This document shows, one piece after another, positions 18,655 to 27,366 of a stretch of DNA of 64,000 nucleotides. Positions within the stretch are counted from its first letter, which is position 1; each line of letters opens with the position of its first letter. The position numbers were made by a program, and so were the translations under genes. Source of the stretch: Ignavibacteriota bacterium. GTDB taxonomy: Bacteria; Bacteroidota; Ignavibacteria; Ignavibacteriales; Melioribacteraceae. The notes beneath the pieces are model-generated. The model worked only from the letters and a program-made list of their open reading frames with translations. It was not told the DNA's origin and did not search any database. The stretch lies in NCBI GenBank assembly GCA_002698995.1, contig PAAX01000032.1:36976-100975 (forward strand). Direction: 5' to 3'.

Positions 18655-19464
18655 TTACTTAACGTTATAAAGTCCTTTTGAATCTATCATAACACTTTTC
18701 ACTTCTCCTTTTTTACCGGAGAAATTAAGTTTTTGATTATTCATATAAATTTCAATTCCAGCACTATTACCAATCAATAATTCAAATTTATTTTTTGCAG
18801 CTAAAACTTTTTCTCTTCTTGGAAGAAGAATAAATTCAGTAGTATCTTTAGCATCTTTAACAAATTTGACCCATGAAGAATCAATAGCTTTTAAATTAAT
18901 TCTCAAACTATCTGCAGCTGAAGTATTATCAATTTGATTTGAAGTTGTTTCTTCAACCTCAAATCTATCAGCATTTTCATCAATTAATTCTTCAACCGGA
19001 TTTTCTTTCACAATAATGCTGTTGTCATTCTTTATAAATAAGAAATAAACCGCAGTTAAAGCACCAATTAAAATTACAGCACTTATTATAATTATTGAAT
19101 TACTATTTGATTTTGATTTCGATTCGGTCGGTTCAGATTCATCTGTATCTGATTCAAATGCTTTTGTTTCCTGCGTAGGTTTTTTTTCTTCTTTCTGCTT
19201 TGGTTGTTTATCTTCAACCTTTCCTTTTTTTGCAAGCTCAAAATTTTTAAGGACTTCATTATAATCCAAATCAACTGCCTGCGCATAAGATTTTATGAAT
19301 GCTTTAATATAAATTTCAGGAAGCACATCAAAATTACAATCCTCAATAGCTTTAAGAAATTTGATATCTATTCTGAATTTCGAATGAATTTCTTCAAGAG
19401 AAATACCAACTTCTTCTCTTCTTGATTTTAAATCATCTGAAAACTTCTTTAAAAGTTCATTCAT
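18655..19464 (-). CDS. RodZ-like protein with N-terminal HTH and DUF4115 region
   Basis: 269 residues. Residues 8-75 form a helix-turn-helix of the Cro/RodZ type (SRREEVGISLEEIHSKFRI). A charged linker rich in Lys, Glu, Ser and Thr follows (about 80-120). A single TM segment lies at about 122-145. The extracytoplasmic part ends with a beta-rich region (SWVKFVKDAKDTTEFIL ... NSAGIEIYMNNQKLNF) matching the RodZ C-terminal DUF4115. RodZ links MreB to the membrane and supports rod shape. No mre genes are in the window. It lies between rsmB and ligA with short gaps. Confidence 0.85.
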   Translation of the reverse strand: MNELLKKFSDDLKSRREEVGISLEEIHSKFRIDIKFLKAIEDCNFDVLPEIYIKAFIKSYAQAVDLDYNEVLKNFELAKKGKVEDKQPKQKEEKKPTQETKAFESDTDESEPTESKSKSNSNSIIIISAVILIGALTAVYFLFIKNDNSIIVKENPVEELIDENADRFEVEETTSNQIDNTSAADSLRINLKAIDSSWVKFVKDAKDTTEFILLPRREKVLAAKNKFELLIGNSAGIEIYMNNQKLNFSGKKGEVKSVMIDSKGLYNVK

Positions 19465-19472
19465 AATATTTT

Positions 19473-20852
19473 CTATTTTTTCTTAAGTAATTTTGCTGCA
19501 AAAGCTCCGTCAGTACCATGAATATTGGGGAAAGTCTGGACACATCCGTTAGAATCCAAAATATCATCGTCAAAAATTCCATGTCCGCTAACTAATTCAA
19601 AATCAGGATGTTCAAACAAGAATTGTTTTATAATCTCATAATTTTCTTCAGGTTCAATTGTACAAGTGCTGTAAACTAAAAATCCATTTGGTTTAAGAAG
19701 TTCAGCTCCTTTATTCAATAAGCTGCTTTGAATAGGAGTAATTTTTCTAAAATCTCCAATATCTCTTTTCCATTTGATATCAGGTTTTTTAGTAAGTGTT
19801 CCTAAACCGGAACAAGGAGCATCGATTAAAACTCTATCAAATCCCTCTTCATTAAACTCAAGCGCATCAGTAACTTCCGTTCTAACATTTTGAACGCCTA
19901 ATCTCTCAAGATTCTTTTTTAGGATTTTAATACGGCTTTCATATTTATCTAAAGCAACAATTTCACCTTCATTTTTCATTCTGTCTGCTAAAAGCCCTGT
20001 CTTACCTCCGGGAGCAGCACATAAATCAAGTACTTTCATTCCAGGTTTTACATCTAAAAGATAAACCGGAAGTGCTGTACTTTCATCTTGCACACTAAAA
20101 TAACCTTTAGTAAAATATTCCCAATCGGTTATATTTACTAGGTTATGGAGCCTTACAAAATCGGGTGCATACTTTCCTTTTGAGTACTTTAGATTAACTT
20201 TTTTAAGAAGATTTTCAAACTCATTATAGTTTGTTTTAAGATTGTTAACTCTGAGCATTAACTTAGGTTTATCATTATTTGCAATCAAAAGCTGTTCAGT
20301 AAAATCATTTCCGTATCTGCTAATCCATCTTTTTACTATCCAAGAAGGGTGGGAATAATAAGCACTGAAATAATTATTAATATCCTCATCAGGATTGGGA
20401 TATCGAATACCTTCTTTACTTCGAATAATATTTCTCAATACACCATTAGTTAAATCGGCAGGCTTTTGCCCTTGAAGCTTTTTTACAAATTCAACTGCTT
20501 CATTGACAGCTGCATAATCGGGTACTTTATCTAAAAATAAAATTTGATAGAGAGCAACGCGCATTGCATTTTTAACATTCGGAATACATTTAGAGAACTG
20601 TCCTTTATAAAATCCGTTAAGAATCCAGTCGATTCTACCGAGCCATCTAATAACACCGTGAACAATTTCGAAGAGAAGAGCTTTATCCTGCCCGGACAAT
20701 TCAGAATTTTTCAACTCTATATCTAAAAGTTTATCCAGATATGCATCGGTTCTATCAATTCTATTTAGAACTTTTACAGCGGCTCCTCTAACACCAGAAT
20801 ATAAATTTAAACCGATATTTTCTTCTTGTATTTCGTTTAATTCATTTTCCAT
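19473..20852 (-). CDS. rsmB: 16S rRNA (cytosine-C5)-methyltransferase RsmB
   Basis: 459 residues. The N-terminal NusB-like RNA-binding domain (about 20-160) includes DYAAVNEAVEFVKK and LTNGVLRNI. The SAM-dependent methyltransferase domain follows, with motif I LDLCAAPGGKT, motif IV DAPCSGLGTL (near residue 346) and motif VI YSTCTIEPEEN with the catalytic cysteine near 395. It methylates 16S rRNA C967 (E. coli numbering). It is separated from the upstream rpmE by a terminator and about 80 bases. Confidence 0.93.
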   Translation of the reverse strand: MENELNEIQEENIGLNLYSGVRGAAVKVLNRIDRTDAYLDKLLDIELKNSELSGQDKALLFEIVHGVIRWLGRIDWILNGFYKGQFSKCIPNVKNAMRVALYQILFLDKVPDYAAVNEAVEFVKKLQGQKPADLTNGVLRNIIRSKEGIRYPNPDEDINNYFSAYYSHPSWIVKRWISRYGNDFTEQLLIANNDKPKLMLRVNNLKTNYNEFENLLKKVNLKYSKGKYAPDFVRLHNLVNITDWEYFTKGYFSVQDESTALPVYLLDVKPGMKVLDLCAAPGGKTGLLADRMKNEGEIVALDKYESRIKILKKNLERLGVQNVRTEVTDALEFNEEGFDRVLIDAPCSGLGTLTKKPDIKWKRDIGDFRKITPIQSSLLNKGAELLKPNGFLVYSTCTIEPEENYEIIKQFLFEHPDFELVSGHGIFDDDILDSNGCVQTFPNIHGTDGAFAAKLLKKK

Positions 20853-20931
20853 AAAAACCCATTAATCAATAAAAGAAAATACTAAAAATAATCTTTTTGA
20901 AAGAATTTTGGTTAAATAAGTTGGAAGGTAT

Positions 20932-20955
20932 AAAAAAAGCTGCCTAAGCAGCTTT
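20932..20955 (-). terminator. Rho-independent terminator downstream of rpmE
   Basis: On the minus strand an 8-bp perfect stem AAAGCTGC-TTAG-GCAGCTTT is followed by a run of seven T (complement of 20932-20938). It begins seven bases after the rpmE stop codon and is placed to end rpmE transcription before rsmB. Confidence 0.9.
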
Positions 20956-20962
20956 AGAAAAT

Positions 20963-21214
20963 TTACTTTGTTTTCTTAGCGTATCTTCTGTTGAATTTCT
21001 CAACCATACCTGCAGAATCAAGAATTTTTTGCTTACCAGTAAAAAATGGATGAGACTTGTGAGAAATTTCTAATTTCACCAAAGGATATTCTTTTCCATC
21101 TTCCCAAACAATCGTTTCTTTTGTATCAACTGTTGACTTTGTCAAAAATGAATAATCAATCGACATATCCTTAAAAACAACAGGTCTATATTTTGGATGA
21201 ATACCGTTTTTCAT
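20963..21214 (-). CDS. rpmE2: Ribosomal protein L31 type B
   Basis: 83-residue large-subunit protein. The start [14 protein letters not shown] and the central [25 protein letters not shown] are diagnostic of bL31. The zinc-binding cysteines of type A L31 are absent, so this is the C-minus (type B) form. It carries its own terminator at 20932-20955 and has about 70 bases of leader before the anti-sigma gene, so it may be transcribed on its own. Confidence 0.96.
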   Translation of the reverse strand: MKNGIHPKYRPVVFKDMSIDYSFLTKSTVDTKETIVWEDGKEYPLVKLEISHKSHPFFTGKQKILDSAGMVEKFNRRYAKKTK

Positions 21215-21286
21215 TTCTAATCCTCAAAAATAATTAGACTACTAAATTATAAAATTGTATAAAAAAATCCAATCAAAAACTTTAAT

Positions 21287-21970
21287 TTACTTAACACCTT
21301 TTTTATTCGATTTAGCTGATAACGAATCCTCTTTAGATTTATTTTTCAGCAATGAATCTCTTTCATCTTTGTTCTTGATTATAAATCCCTCAAAATTTGA
21401 AGATTTTTCTCCGCCGCTTACTAAATTTGCGGGTGATGCTGGAGAAGAATTAACTGCTTTGCCATTTATAAATTTGTCAATATCAACCTGTTTGCTAGGA
21501 TCAAAAGGAATTGCTGTTTTTTCTTTTACCACAACATCATTGGGCTGCACTTTAATTTTATTATTTACTGTATTTTTTTGCTCGGTATTAATATTCGTTT
21601 CTTCAAATGATGATTTATTTTTATCATTTCCAAAATCAACTACAGCAGATTGAGAGGTTAATTCAGCCTGTTTTGCAGAATCAATTACCTGCAGAGGAGA
21701 AAATTGAAGAAGACTGCTATTCTCAATTGTTTGTTCTGGAATAAAAAAGAAAGCTAAAACAGCGGCAGCAACAACAGCAGGAGCCGGCAGTATCTTCCAA
21801 AGAAAAGAGATTTTTTTCTTCTCAGTTTTTAATTCAAAATTTTTATTATTGATCTTTACCATCAAATTGTATTCAAAATTATCCGGTGCATCAACTTTTG
21901 GCAAAGATTTTAGTTTGTCTATTGTTTCTTTGAATTCTGTTTCTTCCAAATTGTAAAAGTTTTTTCCCAT
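21287..21970 (-). CDS. Probable membrane-bound anti-sigma factor
   Basis: 227 residues. A charged cytoplasmic N-terminus of about 60 residues (with TIDKLKSLPKVDAPDNFEYNLM) is followed by one TM segment (about 63-83, APAVVAAAVLAFFF). The rest is a polar, low-complexity extracytoplasmic tail rich in Lys, Ser, Asn and Glu. It starts five bases after the ECF sigma gene, the usual position for the cognate anti-sigma factor. The zinc motif HxxxCxxC of many anti-sigma factors is absent, and no family is recognised by sequence, so the role rests on position and topology. Confidence 0.65.
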   Translation of the reverse strand: MGKNFYNLEETEFKETIDKLKSLPKVDAPDNFEYNLMVKINNKNFELKTEKKKISFLWKILPAPAVVAAAVLAFFFIPEQTIENSSLLQFSPLQVIDSAKQAELTSQSAVVDFGNDKNKSSFEETNINTEQKNTVNNKIKVQPNDVVVKEKTAIPFDPSKQVDIDKFINGKAVNSSPASPANLVSGGEKSSNFEGFIIKNKDERDSLLKNKSKEDSLSAKSNKKGVK

Positions 21971-21974
21971 AAGC

Positions 21975-22559
21975 CTACTCTTTATAAATGTTTTTTAAAA
22001 GTTTTTGAAGTTGAGTTCTCCCCCTATTAATTCTGGATTTTACAGTTCCAATTGATAAACCTGTTATATCGGCAATTTCTTCATAAGAAAATGCTTCAAT
22101 ATCTCTAAGAATAACAACTTCTCTGTACACAGGTTTTACTTTCAACAAAGCTTTTTGAATCATTTTATTTTTGATTTCGCCGTCGGTATATCTATCGGGC
22201 GCCACAAAAGTTTTGTCTTCAATCTGAACCGGTGCTTCATCCTCATCAGTATGCAAAGAAAGAAAAGAACGACGCTTTCTCCTTTTCAACTCATTTTTTG
22301 CCAAATTTCCGGCAATGGTGTAAATCCATGTAGAAAACTTAGCAAATGATTTGTAAGAATCTTTGTTCAAGTAAAATTTAATCATAGTATCCTGAACTAC
22401 ATCCGTACAAATGTCTTTGTCGCCAAGAAAACGGTAAACAAAGTTCATTAAAGGATCTTTGTACCGTTTCACCAAAATTTCATAAGCTTCAATTGTGTTA
22501 TTATCTTGAAACTCTTTTATTAACTCTTCGTCTTTTAATGAAGAAAGATTTTTATTCAA
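21975..22559 (-). CDS. ECF RNA polymerase sigma factor
   Basis: 194 residues with only regions 2 and 4, as in ECF sigma factors. Region 2 includes DICTDVVQDTMIKFYLNKDSYKSFAKFSTWIYTIAGNLAKNELKRRKRR; region 4 includes YREVVILRDIEAFSYEEIADITGLSIGTVKSRINRGR. The open frame begins with TTG and has no in-frame ATG before region 2, so TTG is the most likely start. It is followed after five bases by a membrane protein that is probably its anti-sigma factor. The inducing signal is unknown. Confidence 0.92.
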   Translation of the reverse strand: MNKNLSSLKDEELIKEFQDNNTIEAYEILVKRYKDPLMNFVYRFLGDKDICTDVVQDTMIKFYLNKDSYKSFAKFSTWIYTIAGNLAKNELKRRKRRSFLSLHTDEDEAPVQIEDKTFVAPDRYTDGEIKNKMIQKALLKVKPVYREVVILRDIEAFSYEEIADITGLSIGTVKSRINRGRTQLQKLLKNIYKE

Positions 22560-22583
22560 TTATTTTTATACTCTATTTTTTTT

Positions 22584-22594
22584 GAAAGGTTTCA
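22584..22594 (-). promoter_or_regulatory. Candidate autoregulatory ECF promoter element
   Basis: On the minus strand TGAAACCTTTC lies about 25 bases ahead of the sigma-factor TTG start. It resembles the GAAC-type -35 elements of RpoE-group sigma factors, which often drive their own operon. A matching -10 (GTC type) is not clear. This is a pattern match only. Confidence 0.25.
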
Positions 22595-22622
22595 CTAAAA
22601 ATACAATTTTTACATGGAAAAT

Positions 22623-23636
22623 TTAACGACCTTTTACAGGAAGAATAGTTGATACTAATTCTGCTGCAATTGTTTTTTCATCACTGCCAGAAGTCTTAAG
22701 TTCCAAATCTGCTTTAGCCAAAGCCCTAACTGCTCTTCTCAAATTTTCACTATCCCTAAAATATTTGGCATTAGTACAATTTTGATAAAAGTATTTTGAA
22801 GTTTTTAATTTTCTTGCTGCAATATCATCCGGAATTCTATCTTTTGCAAATTCAATTGATGAGGCAATTATTGAAAAAAACTTTGTAAGCATGCCAATTA
22901 TTTGATTTATATCTTCACCATTTTCCAAAAGATTATTAAATGATTTGAGAGCTTTTACTCTTTCATTCCTCCCCAAAGCATTCAATAAATCGAAAACTGA
23001 ATTTTGTCTTGTAGCAATTACATTTTTTTTAATGTCATCAAGAGTTATAACATCTTTTTCACCAACATACTCAATCAGTTTATAAATCTGCATTTCAATT
23101 ATTGATCTTGAATCACCGACTAATTCTACTAAAGCTTCTGCATCTTCTTGAGAAATTTTTTTCTTTTTAGAATTAATAAGAGAAATTACAAGTCCGGCAA
23201 ATTCTATTCCTTTAAGTTCTTTTGCTTCAAAACAAAAATTATTTTCAATTAAAGATTTATAAGGATCTGATTTCCCGTCCGGTTTCTTTTCAAAATGAGT
23301 AATTATTAAAACAGAAAAATCATTTGGTGATTTTATATAATCGGTAAGATTTTTTTTATCCTTAAGTGCACTAAAGTTTTTAACAACAACAAGTTTTTTC
23401 TCTGAACCAAATGGATAAGCAGAAACTGAATCTAAAATTGTATTTGCATTTATTCCTTTTTCACAATTAATTATTTCTTTATCAAGTTCACTTGCAAGCA
23501 AAGGTTCAACTGTTTTTTCAATTGCTTTTAATGCATTATCAATTGCAACTGAATCTTCTCCACACAGATAAAATACCGGAAGTAATTTTTCCGGCTTTAA
23601 ATAATTTTTTACTGCATTAATATTTTGAATACTCAT
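22623..23636 (-). CDS. holA: DNA polymerase III subunit delta
   Basis: 337 residues, clamp-loader delta subunit. Visible family traits: an N-terminal Rossmann-like AAA+ fold beginning LLPVFYLCGEDSVAID without a working Walker A lysine, the segment DFSVLIITHFEKKPDGKS, and a helical collar domain (RQNSVFDLLNALGRNERVKALKSFNNLLENG) with a KYFYQNC segment near residue 275. Delta opens the beta sliding clamp during loading. Its ATG overlaps the stop of the 34-residue MetS-like gene (ATGA). Confidence 0.9.
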   Translation of the reverse strand: MSIQNINAVKNYLKPEKLLPVFYLCGEDSVAIDNALKAIEKTVEPLLASELDKEIINCEKGINANTILDSVSAYPFGSEKKLVVVKNFSALKDKKNLTDYIKSPNDFSVLIITHFEKKPDGKSDPYKSLIENNFCFEAKELKGIEFAGLVISLINSKKKKISQEDAEALVELVGDSRSIIEMQIYKLIEYVGEKDVITLDDIKKNVIATRQNSVFDLLNALGRNERVKALKSFNNLLENGEDINQIIGMLTKFFSIIASSIEFAKDRIPDDIAARKLKTSKYFYQNCTNAKYFRDSENLRRAVRALAKADLELKTSGSDEKTIAAELVSTILPVKGR

Positions 23637-23737
23637 TTTAATTTTTCGTTTTTAACCGCATTAAAGAGAAGATAAATAAATCCTCCCCAAATAATTCCAG
23701 CAACAATTGTAAATGTAATTATAGCTAAAAAACTCAT
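23633..23737 (-). CDS. MetS-like small subunit of NSS transporter (34 aa)
   Basis: A 34-residue protein that is one hydrophobic helix (LAIITFTIVAGIIWGGFIYL) followed by a short basic tail ending NEKLK. It starts inside the stop codon of the NSS transporter (ATGA) and its own TGA overlaps the holA start (ATGA). The FxIVxGIIWGGF pattern next to an NSS transporter is that of MetS, the small subunit of the MetPS methionine/alanine carrier in Corynebacterium. Size, location and sequence pattern all agree. The substrate here is not known. Confidence 0.85.
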   Translation of the reverse strand: MSFLAIITFTIVAGIIWGGFIYLLFNAVKNEKLK

Positions 23738-25200
23738 CTGTTCTTTTTTATTAATTCTACAATTTTTTTATTTAATAAATAAAGAATTATTAAAACAATA
23801 GACCATTGAAAAATTGCAGTCCCCAAATTTTCGGGTCTAAAAGGATTCCACCATTCCGCATCCCAAGAAATTGATGAAATGAGCCACCATCCTAAAAGGA
23901 TTACAGCTTGAATCGGAATTAGATATGAAATCACAAAATTATACCATTTCCCAATTTTTACATCACTATCATCAGAATTAATAATTTCTTCTCTAAATTT
24001 ATTTACACCGTATGTTTTAATTGAGTAAGCAATTATAGCGCCGCTTATTATTAATCCAACTCCCCAAACCCAATCTTGATTAGTAAATATATTTAAATTG
24101 AGTGCAGATGGAATTCCCAATAAAAAACCAACAACAGTAATAATTAAAATTGATTTTTTCTTAGACATTCCAAAATCAACCAGTGATCTTGTTGATAATT
24201 CAATCAATGAAATCAAGGAAGATAATGCGGCAAAAGAAAGAGCAGTAAAAAACAGAACAGCTAAAGATGAATTAAGAAATAAATTATCAGAAATTTTTGA
24301 GAATAATAATGGAAGGTAAATAAATGTTAAACCGGTATTTGCAGGTCCGGATTGAGTAATTTGATTCATTGCATCAACGGAGGATAAAGAAAAGACTGTT
24401 GCAAAAATCATAATACCGGCAATTAAAGAAATTGAATTATTTCCAAATCCAATTAAAGCTGCGTTTAGAGGAATGTCTTCCTTTTTTCTCATATAAACCG
24501 CATAAGCTAAAATCAATCCCCAGCCTGCTCCTGTATCCCATGCATTCTGGGTTAAAGCTGCTAGCCAGACTTTATAATCAAGTAAATATTCCAATTTGGG
24601 GGTAAAGAAGTAATTTAAACCATCAATTGCATTTGGAAGGGTTAATGCTCGTATTAATAACAACAAAAGAATTATTACTAAAGTAGAGACCAAAAATTTA
24701 TTTACTTTTTCTATTCCTTTTACAACTCCTCTGTAAATAACAACTGCTGATATGCTGATTGCTATAAAATGGAATAGAATTGTTAAACCGCTTTCTGAAA
24801 ACTGATTCCAGAATTCGAAGTGATTCTCTGTTATAAATAAATTTCCATTAACTGCTGAAGTTAAATAATAGAAACACCATCCGGTTACAACTGAATAATA
24901 AAACATAATTGCAGTTGAAACCAAAGCTACAAAAGCACCCAGCCACCCAAACTTATTTCCGGCAGTTAATGTAATAGCTCCAATTGGACCTTTACGAGTT
25001 GATTTTCCAAGTGCGAATTCTGAAATGATTAGCGGGAGCGACCAAATAAGCAAGAAAATTACCCAAGGAATTAAGAAAGAACCGCCGCCGTTTTGTGCGA
25101 CGATTCTTGAAAATCTCCAGATATTTCCAGTACCAACAGCAATTCCAAGAGTTGCTAAAATTAATCCCCAGCGAGATGTAAAAAACTCTTGATGCTTCAT
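23734..25200 (-). CDS. Sodium-dependent transporter, NSS (SNF) family, MetP-like
   Basis: 488 residues with about 11-12 hydrophobic segments. The N-terminus has the NSS signature GLILATLGIAVGTGNIWRF, then VAQNGGGSFLIPW and, in TM6-7, NAWDTGAGWGLILAYAVYM. Members cotransport amino acids with sodium. The C-terminal basic tail overlaps the start of a MetS-like small subunit, which supports a MetP-type two-subunit carrier. It lies nine bases after the cyclophilin gene. Confidence 0.92.
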   Translation of the reverse strand: MKHQEFFTSRWGLILATLGIAVGTGNIWRFSRIVAQNGGGSFLIPWVIFLLIWSLPLIISEFALGKSTRKGPIGAITLTAGNKFGWLGAFVALVSTAIMFYYSVVTGWCFYYLTSAVNGNLFITENHFEFWNQFSESGLTILFHFIAISISAVVIYRGVVKGIEKVNKFLVSTLVIILLLLLIRALTLPNAIDGLNYFFTPKLEYLLDYKVWLAALTQNAWDTGAGWGLILAYAVYMRKKEDIPLNAALIGFGNNSISLIAGIMIFATVFSLSSVDAMNQITQSGPANTGLTFIYLPLLFSKISDNLFLNSSLAVLFFTALSFAALSSLISLIELSTRSLVDFGMSKKKSILIITVVGFLLGIPSALNLNIFTNQDWVWGVGLIISGAIIAYSIKTYGVNKFREEIINSDDSDVKIGKWYNFVISYLIPIQAVILLGWWLISSISWDAEWWNPFRPENLGTAIFQWSIVLIILYLLNKKIVELIKKNR

Positions 25201-25209
25201 TTATCTCAA

Positions 25210-25848
25210 TTATTTTTTTCTTTTTTCTACAGTTACTTTTTCCATTACAACATCCTGCAATGGTTTATCGAATGGTTTTGAAGTTTCAACTTTTCCAATT
25301 GCTTGAACAACCTCTAAACCATAAATAACTTTACCGAAAACAGTGTGTTTCCCATTTAGCCAAGGAGTTGGAACTAGTGTAATAAAGAACTGACTTCCAT
25401 TTGTATTTGGTCCGGCATTTGCCATCGATAAAATTCCGGCTGCATCATGCTGTAATTGAAGAACAATTTCATCTTCAAATTTACCGCCATAAAAAGATTC
25501 TCCACCTCTGCCGGTGCCGGTTGGATCCCCACCTTGAATCATAAAATTATCAATTACTCTGTGGAAAATAATTCCATCATAAAATCCTTTTTGGATTAGT
25601 CCGGCAAAGTTCTTAACAGTTTTAGGAGTTTCTTTTGCAAATAACTGAAATTCAATTGTACCCATATTTGTCTGCATAGTAGCGACTAATATTTCGTCAT
25701 CAGCTAAATCAATTAATTTATCCAATTCACTAACCTCTTTATTTTGTTGATTATCTACTTTTTCTATTTCTTGATCCGTAATTTCTTTTGTACATCCAAA
25801 AGTTAAAAAAGAGAAGACTGCAAATAATATAAGGATTGACCTTTTCAT
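25210..25848 (-). CDS. Peptidyl-prolyl cis-trans isomerase, cyclophilin type, lipoprotein
   Basis: 212 residues. The signal peptide ends LTFGC with Cys19 as the likely lipidation site, followed by an acidic linker. The cyclophilin domain (about 53-210) carries [19 protein letters not shown] and [25 protein letters not shown] with the active-site Arg, Phe, Met, Gln and Trp/His positions present. It catalyses proline isomerisation during folding of exported proteins. The ATG follows AAGGAGGAAATTA, a strong ribosome-binding site. Confidence 0.93.
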   Translation of the reverse strand: MKRSILILFAVFSFLTFGCTKEITDQEIEKVDNQQNKEVSELDKLIDLADDEILVATMQTNMGTIEFQLFAKETPKTVKNFAGLIQKGFYDGIIFHRVIDNFMIQGGDPTGTGRGGESFYGGKFEDEIVLQLQHDAAGILSMANAGPNTNGSQFFITLVPTPWLNGKHTVFGKVIYGLEVVQAIGKVETSKPFDKPLQDVVMEKVTVEKRKK

Positions 25849-25860
25849 TAATTTCCTCCT

Positions 25861-26709
25861 TTATGGATTTAATATATTAATTCCCAATAAAACAAAAATA
25901 GTTAAACCGATAAAAATTCTGTAAAAAACAAAAATAAATGTTGTATTGTTTTTTAGAAATCTCAATAAAAATTCAATTGTTAAATATCCACTGACGGCAG
26001 ATGCAATTGTAGCAATAATTAAACTTATCAATCCTGATGAATCAATATATTCTAATGATTCATAAAACTGTAGAAGTCCGCTTCCTAAAATTGCCGGAAC
26101 GGAGAGCAAGAATGAAAATCTAGCTGCTGTTTCTCTTTTCAATCCGATAAATAATCCTGCTGTAATAGTAGTTCCCGATCTAGATGAACCCGGAATTAAA
26201 GCTATTGATTGAGCAACACCAACTATTAGTGCATCTTTCCAAGTTATATCTTTCATTTCTTTTTTGAATTTACCGAACTTTTCTGCTAGAGCTAAAATAA
26301 TTCCAAGTGCAATTAAACTGGAAGCAATTACATAAAGATTTTTTGTGAAAGCCCCTTCAATTATATCTTTAAAACCAAGACCAATTATAACAACCGGGAT
26401 AGAACCAATAATTACATACCAACCTAATTTTGAGTGGGAAGACTGTTCTGAAAAACCTTTTCTTTTAAAGATATTATCCCGCAAGAACTCAATTGTAATA
26501 TTCCACAAATCTTTCCAGAAATAAATTAAAATTGCGAGCAGTGTTCCAAGTTGAATCACTGCAATAAAGGATGTCCATCTTTCCGGGTTCTGATCTGAAA
26601 TTAAATTCATCAGTTTACCGGCTACTGTTAAATGTCCGGTACTACTGATAGGTAAAAACTCTGTTAAACCTTGTATAATTCCCAAAAATATTGCTTCAAT
26701 AGCGTTCAC
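25861..26709 (-). CDS. uppP: Undecaprenyl-diphosphatase (BacA family)
   Basis: 282 residues, polytopic. Both signature regions are present: GLTEFLPISSTGHL near the N-terminus and ALIPGSSRSGTTITAGLFIGL near residue 185. The enzyme dephosphorylates undecaprenyl pyrophosphate, recycling the carrier for peptidoglycan and O-antigen synthesis. The start is GTG (26707-26709) with AAGGAGAAC just upstream. It sits between a beta-barrel gene and the cyclophilin gene. Confidence 0.95.
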   Translation of the reverse strand: MNAIEAIFLGIIQGLTEFLPISSTGHLTVAGKLMNLISDQNPERWTSFIAVIQLGTLLAILIYFWKDLWNITIEFLRDNIFKRKGFSEQSSHSKLGWYVIIGSIPVVIIGLGFKDIIEGAFTKNLYVIASSLIALGIILALAEKFGKFKKEMKDITWKDALIVGVAQSIALIPGSSRSGTTITAGLFIGLKRETAARFSFLLSVPAILGSGLLQFYESLEYIDSSGLISLIIATIASAVSGYLTIEFLLRFLKNNTTFIFVFYRIFIGLTIFVLLGINILNP

Positions 26710-26718
26710 AAGTTCTCC

Positions 26719-27366
26719 TTAAAAAAAGTATGATATACCAATTCGAATTGATACTGACAAAGAATTTATATCTACAGATTGATTACTCACCTGTCCGAGA
26801 GTATTACCATTTTTATCTTCCGGTTGTCCAACAGAATCATATCTTAAATCGAGTCCGACATTCGCATAAACATTTCCTCCTAATAGGGTATGCCCTTGTA
26901 TTCTTCCCAATAAGCCAAATCCAGTTTTTGAATAATTTAAAGAATTAACTGAAGAAGGAAGTTTTTCATCAAGACTTAATAAACGGGGACCAACGCCGCC
27001 GCCAAACTTAAATTTGTAACCTGCTCCTGCTATAACATAATAAGCTATTAAAGAAGGTTTATGAAGTGCATAACTTAAATCATATTGTCCAATACCACCG
27101 TAAGAAGTATTGTAAGAAAAATATTGGTAAGAATAATCCAAACCGATTTGGAAGGTATTATTGATTGTATAATCGACTTCAGCAAAACCTTCAACAGTAG
27201 AATAAAAAGTTGAAAGATTATCTCCGGCAGCAAAATTGATATTTATATAATCCTTCAATGAAGAATTATTTACAAAAGAAATTCCCATTCCGGCTGCAGC
27301 ATCAATTTGTGCGTTAAGATTTATAAAGCCAAACAAAATTGTGAATATTAATAATATTTTTTTCAT
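26719..27366 (-). CDS. Outer-membrane beta-barrel protein
   Basis: 215 residues. The signal peptide is residues 1-19 (ending NLNAQ). The rest alternates polar and hydrophobic residues in strands such as FQIGLDYSYQYFSY, GAGYKFKFGGGVGPRLL and VYANVGLDLRYD. It ends in VSIRIGISYFF, a C-terminal aromatic typical of barrel proteins inserted by the BAM complex. The ATG overlaps the stop of the upstream membrane protein (ATGA). Function is unknown. Confidence 0.8.
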   Translation of the reverse strand: MKKILLIFTILFGFINLNAQIDAAAGMGISFVNNSSLKDYININFAAGDNLSTFYSTVEGFAEVDYTINNTFQIGLDYSYQYFSYNTSYGGIGQYDLSYALHKPSLIAYYVIAGAGYKFKFGGGVGPRLLSLDEKLPSSVNSLNYSKTGFGLLGRIQGHTLLGGNVYANVGLDLRYDSVGQPEDKNGNTLGQVSNQSVDINSLSVSIRIGISYFF

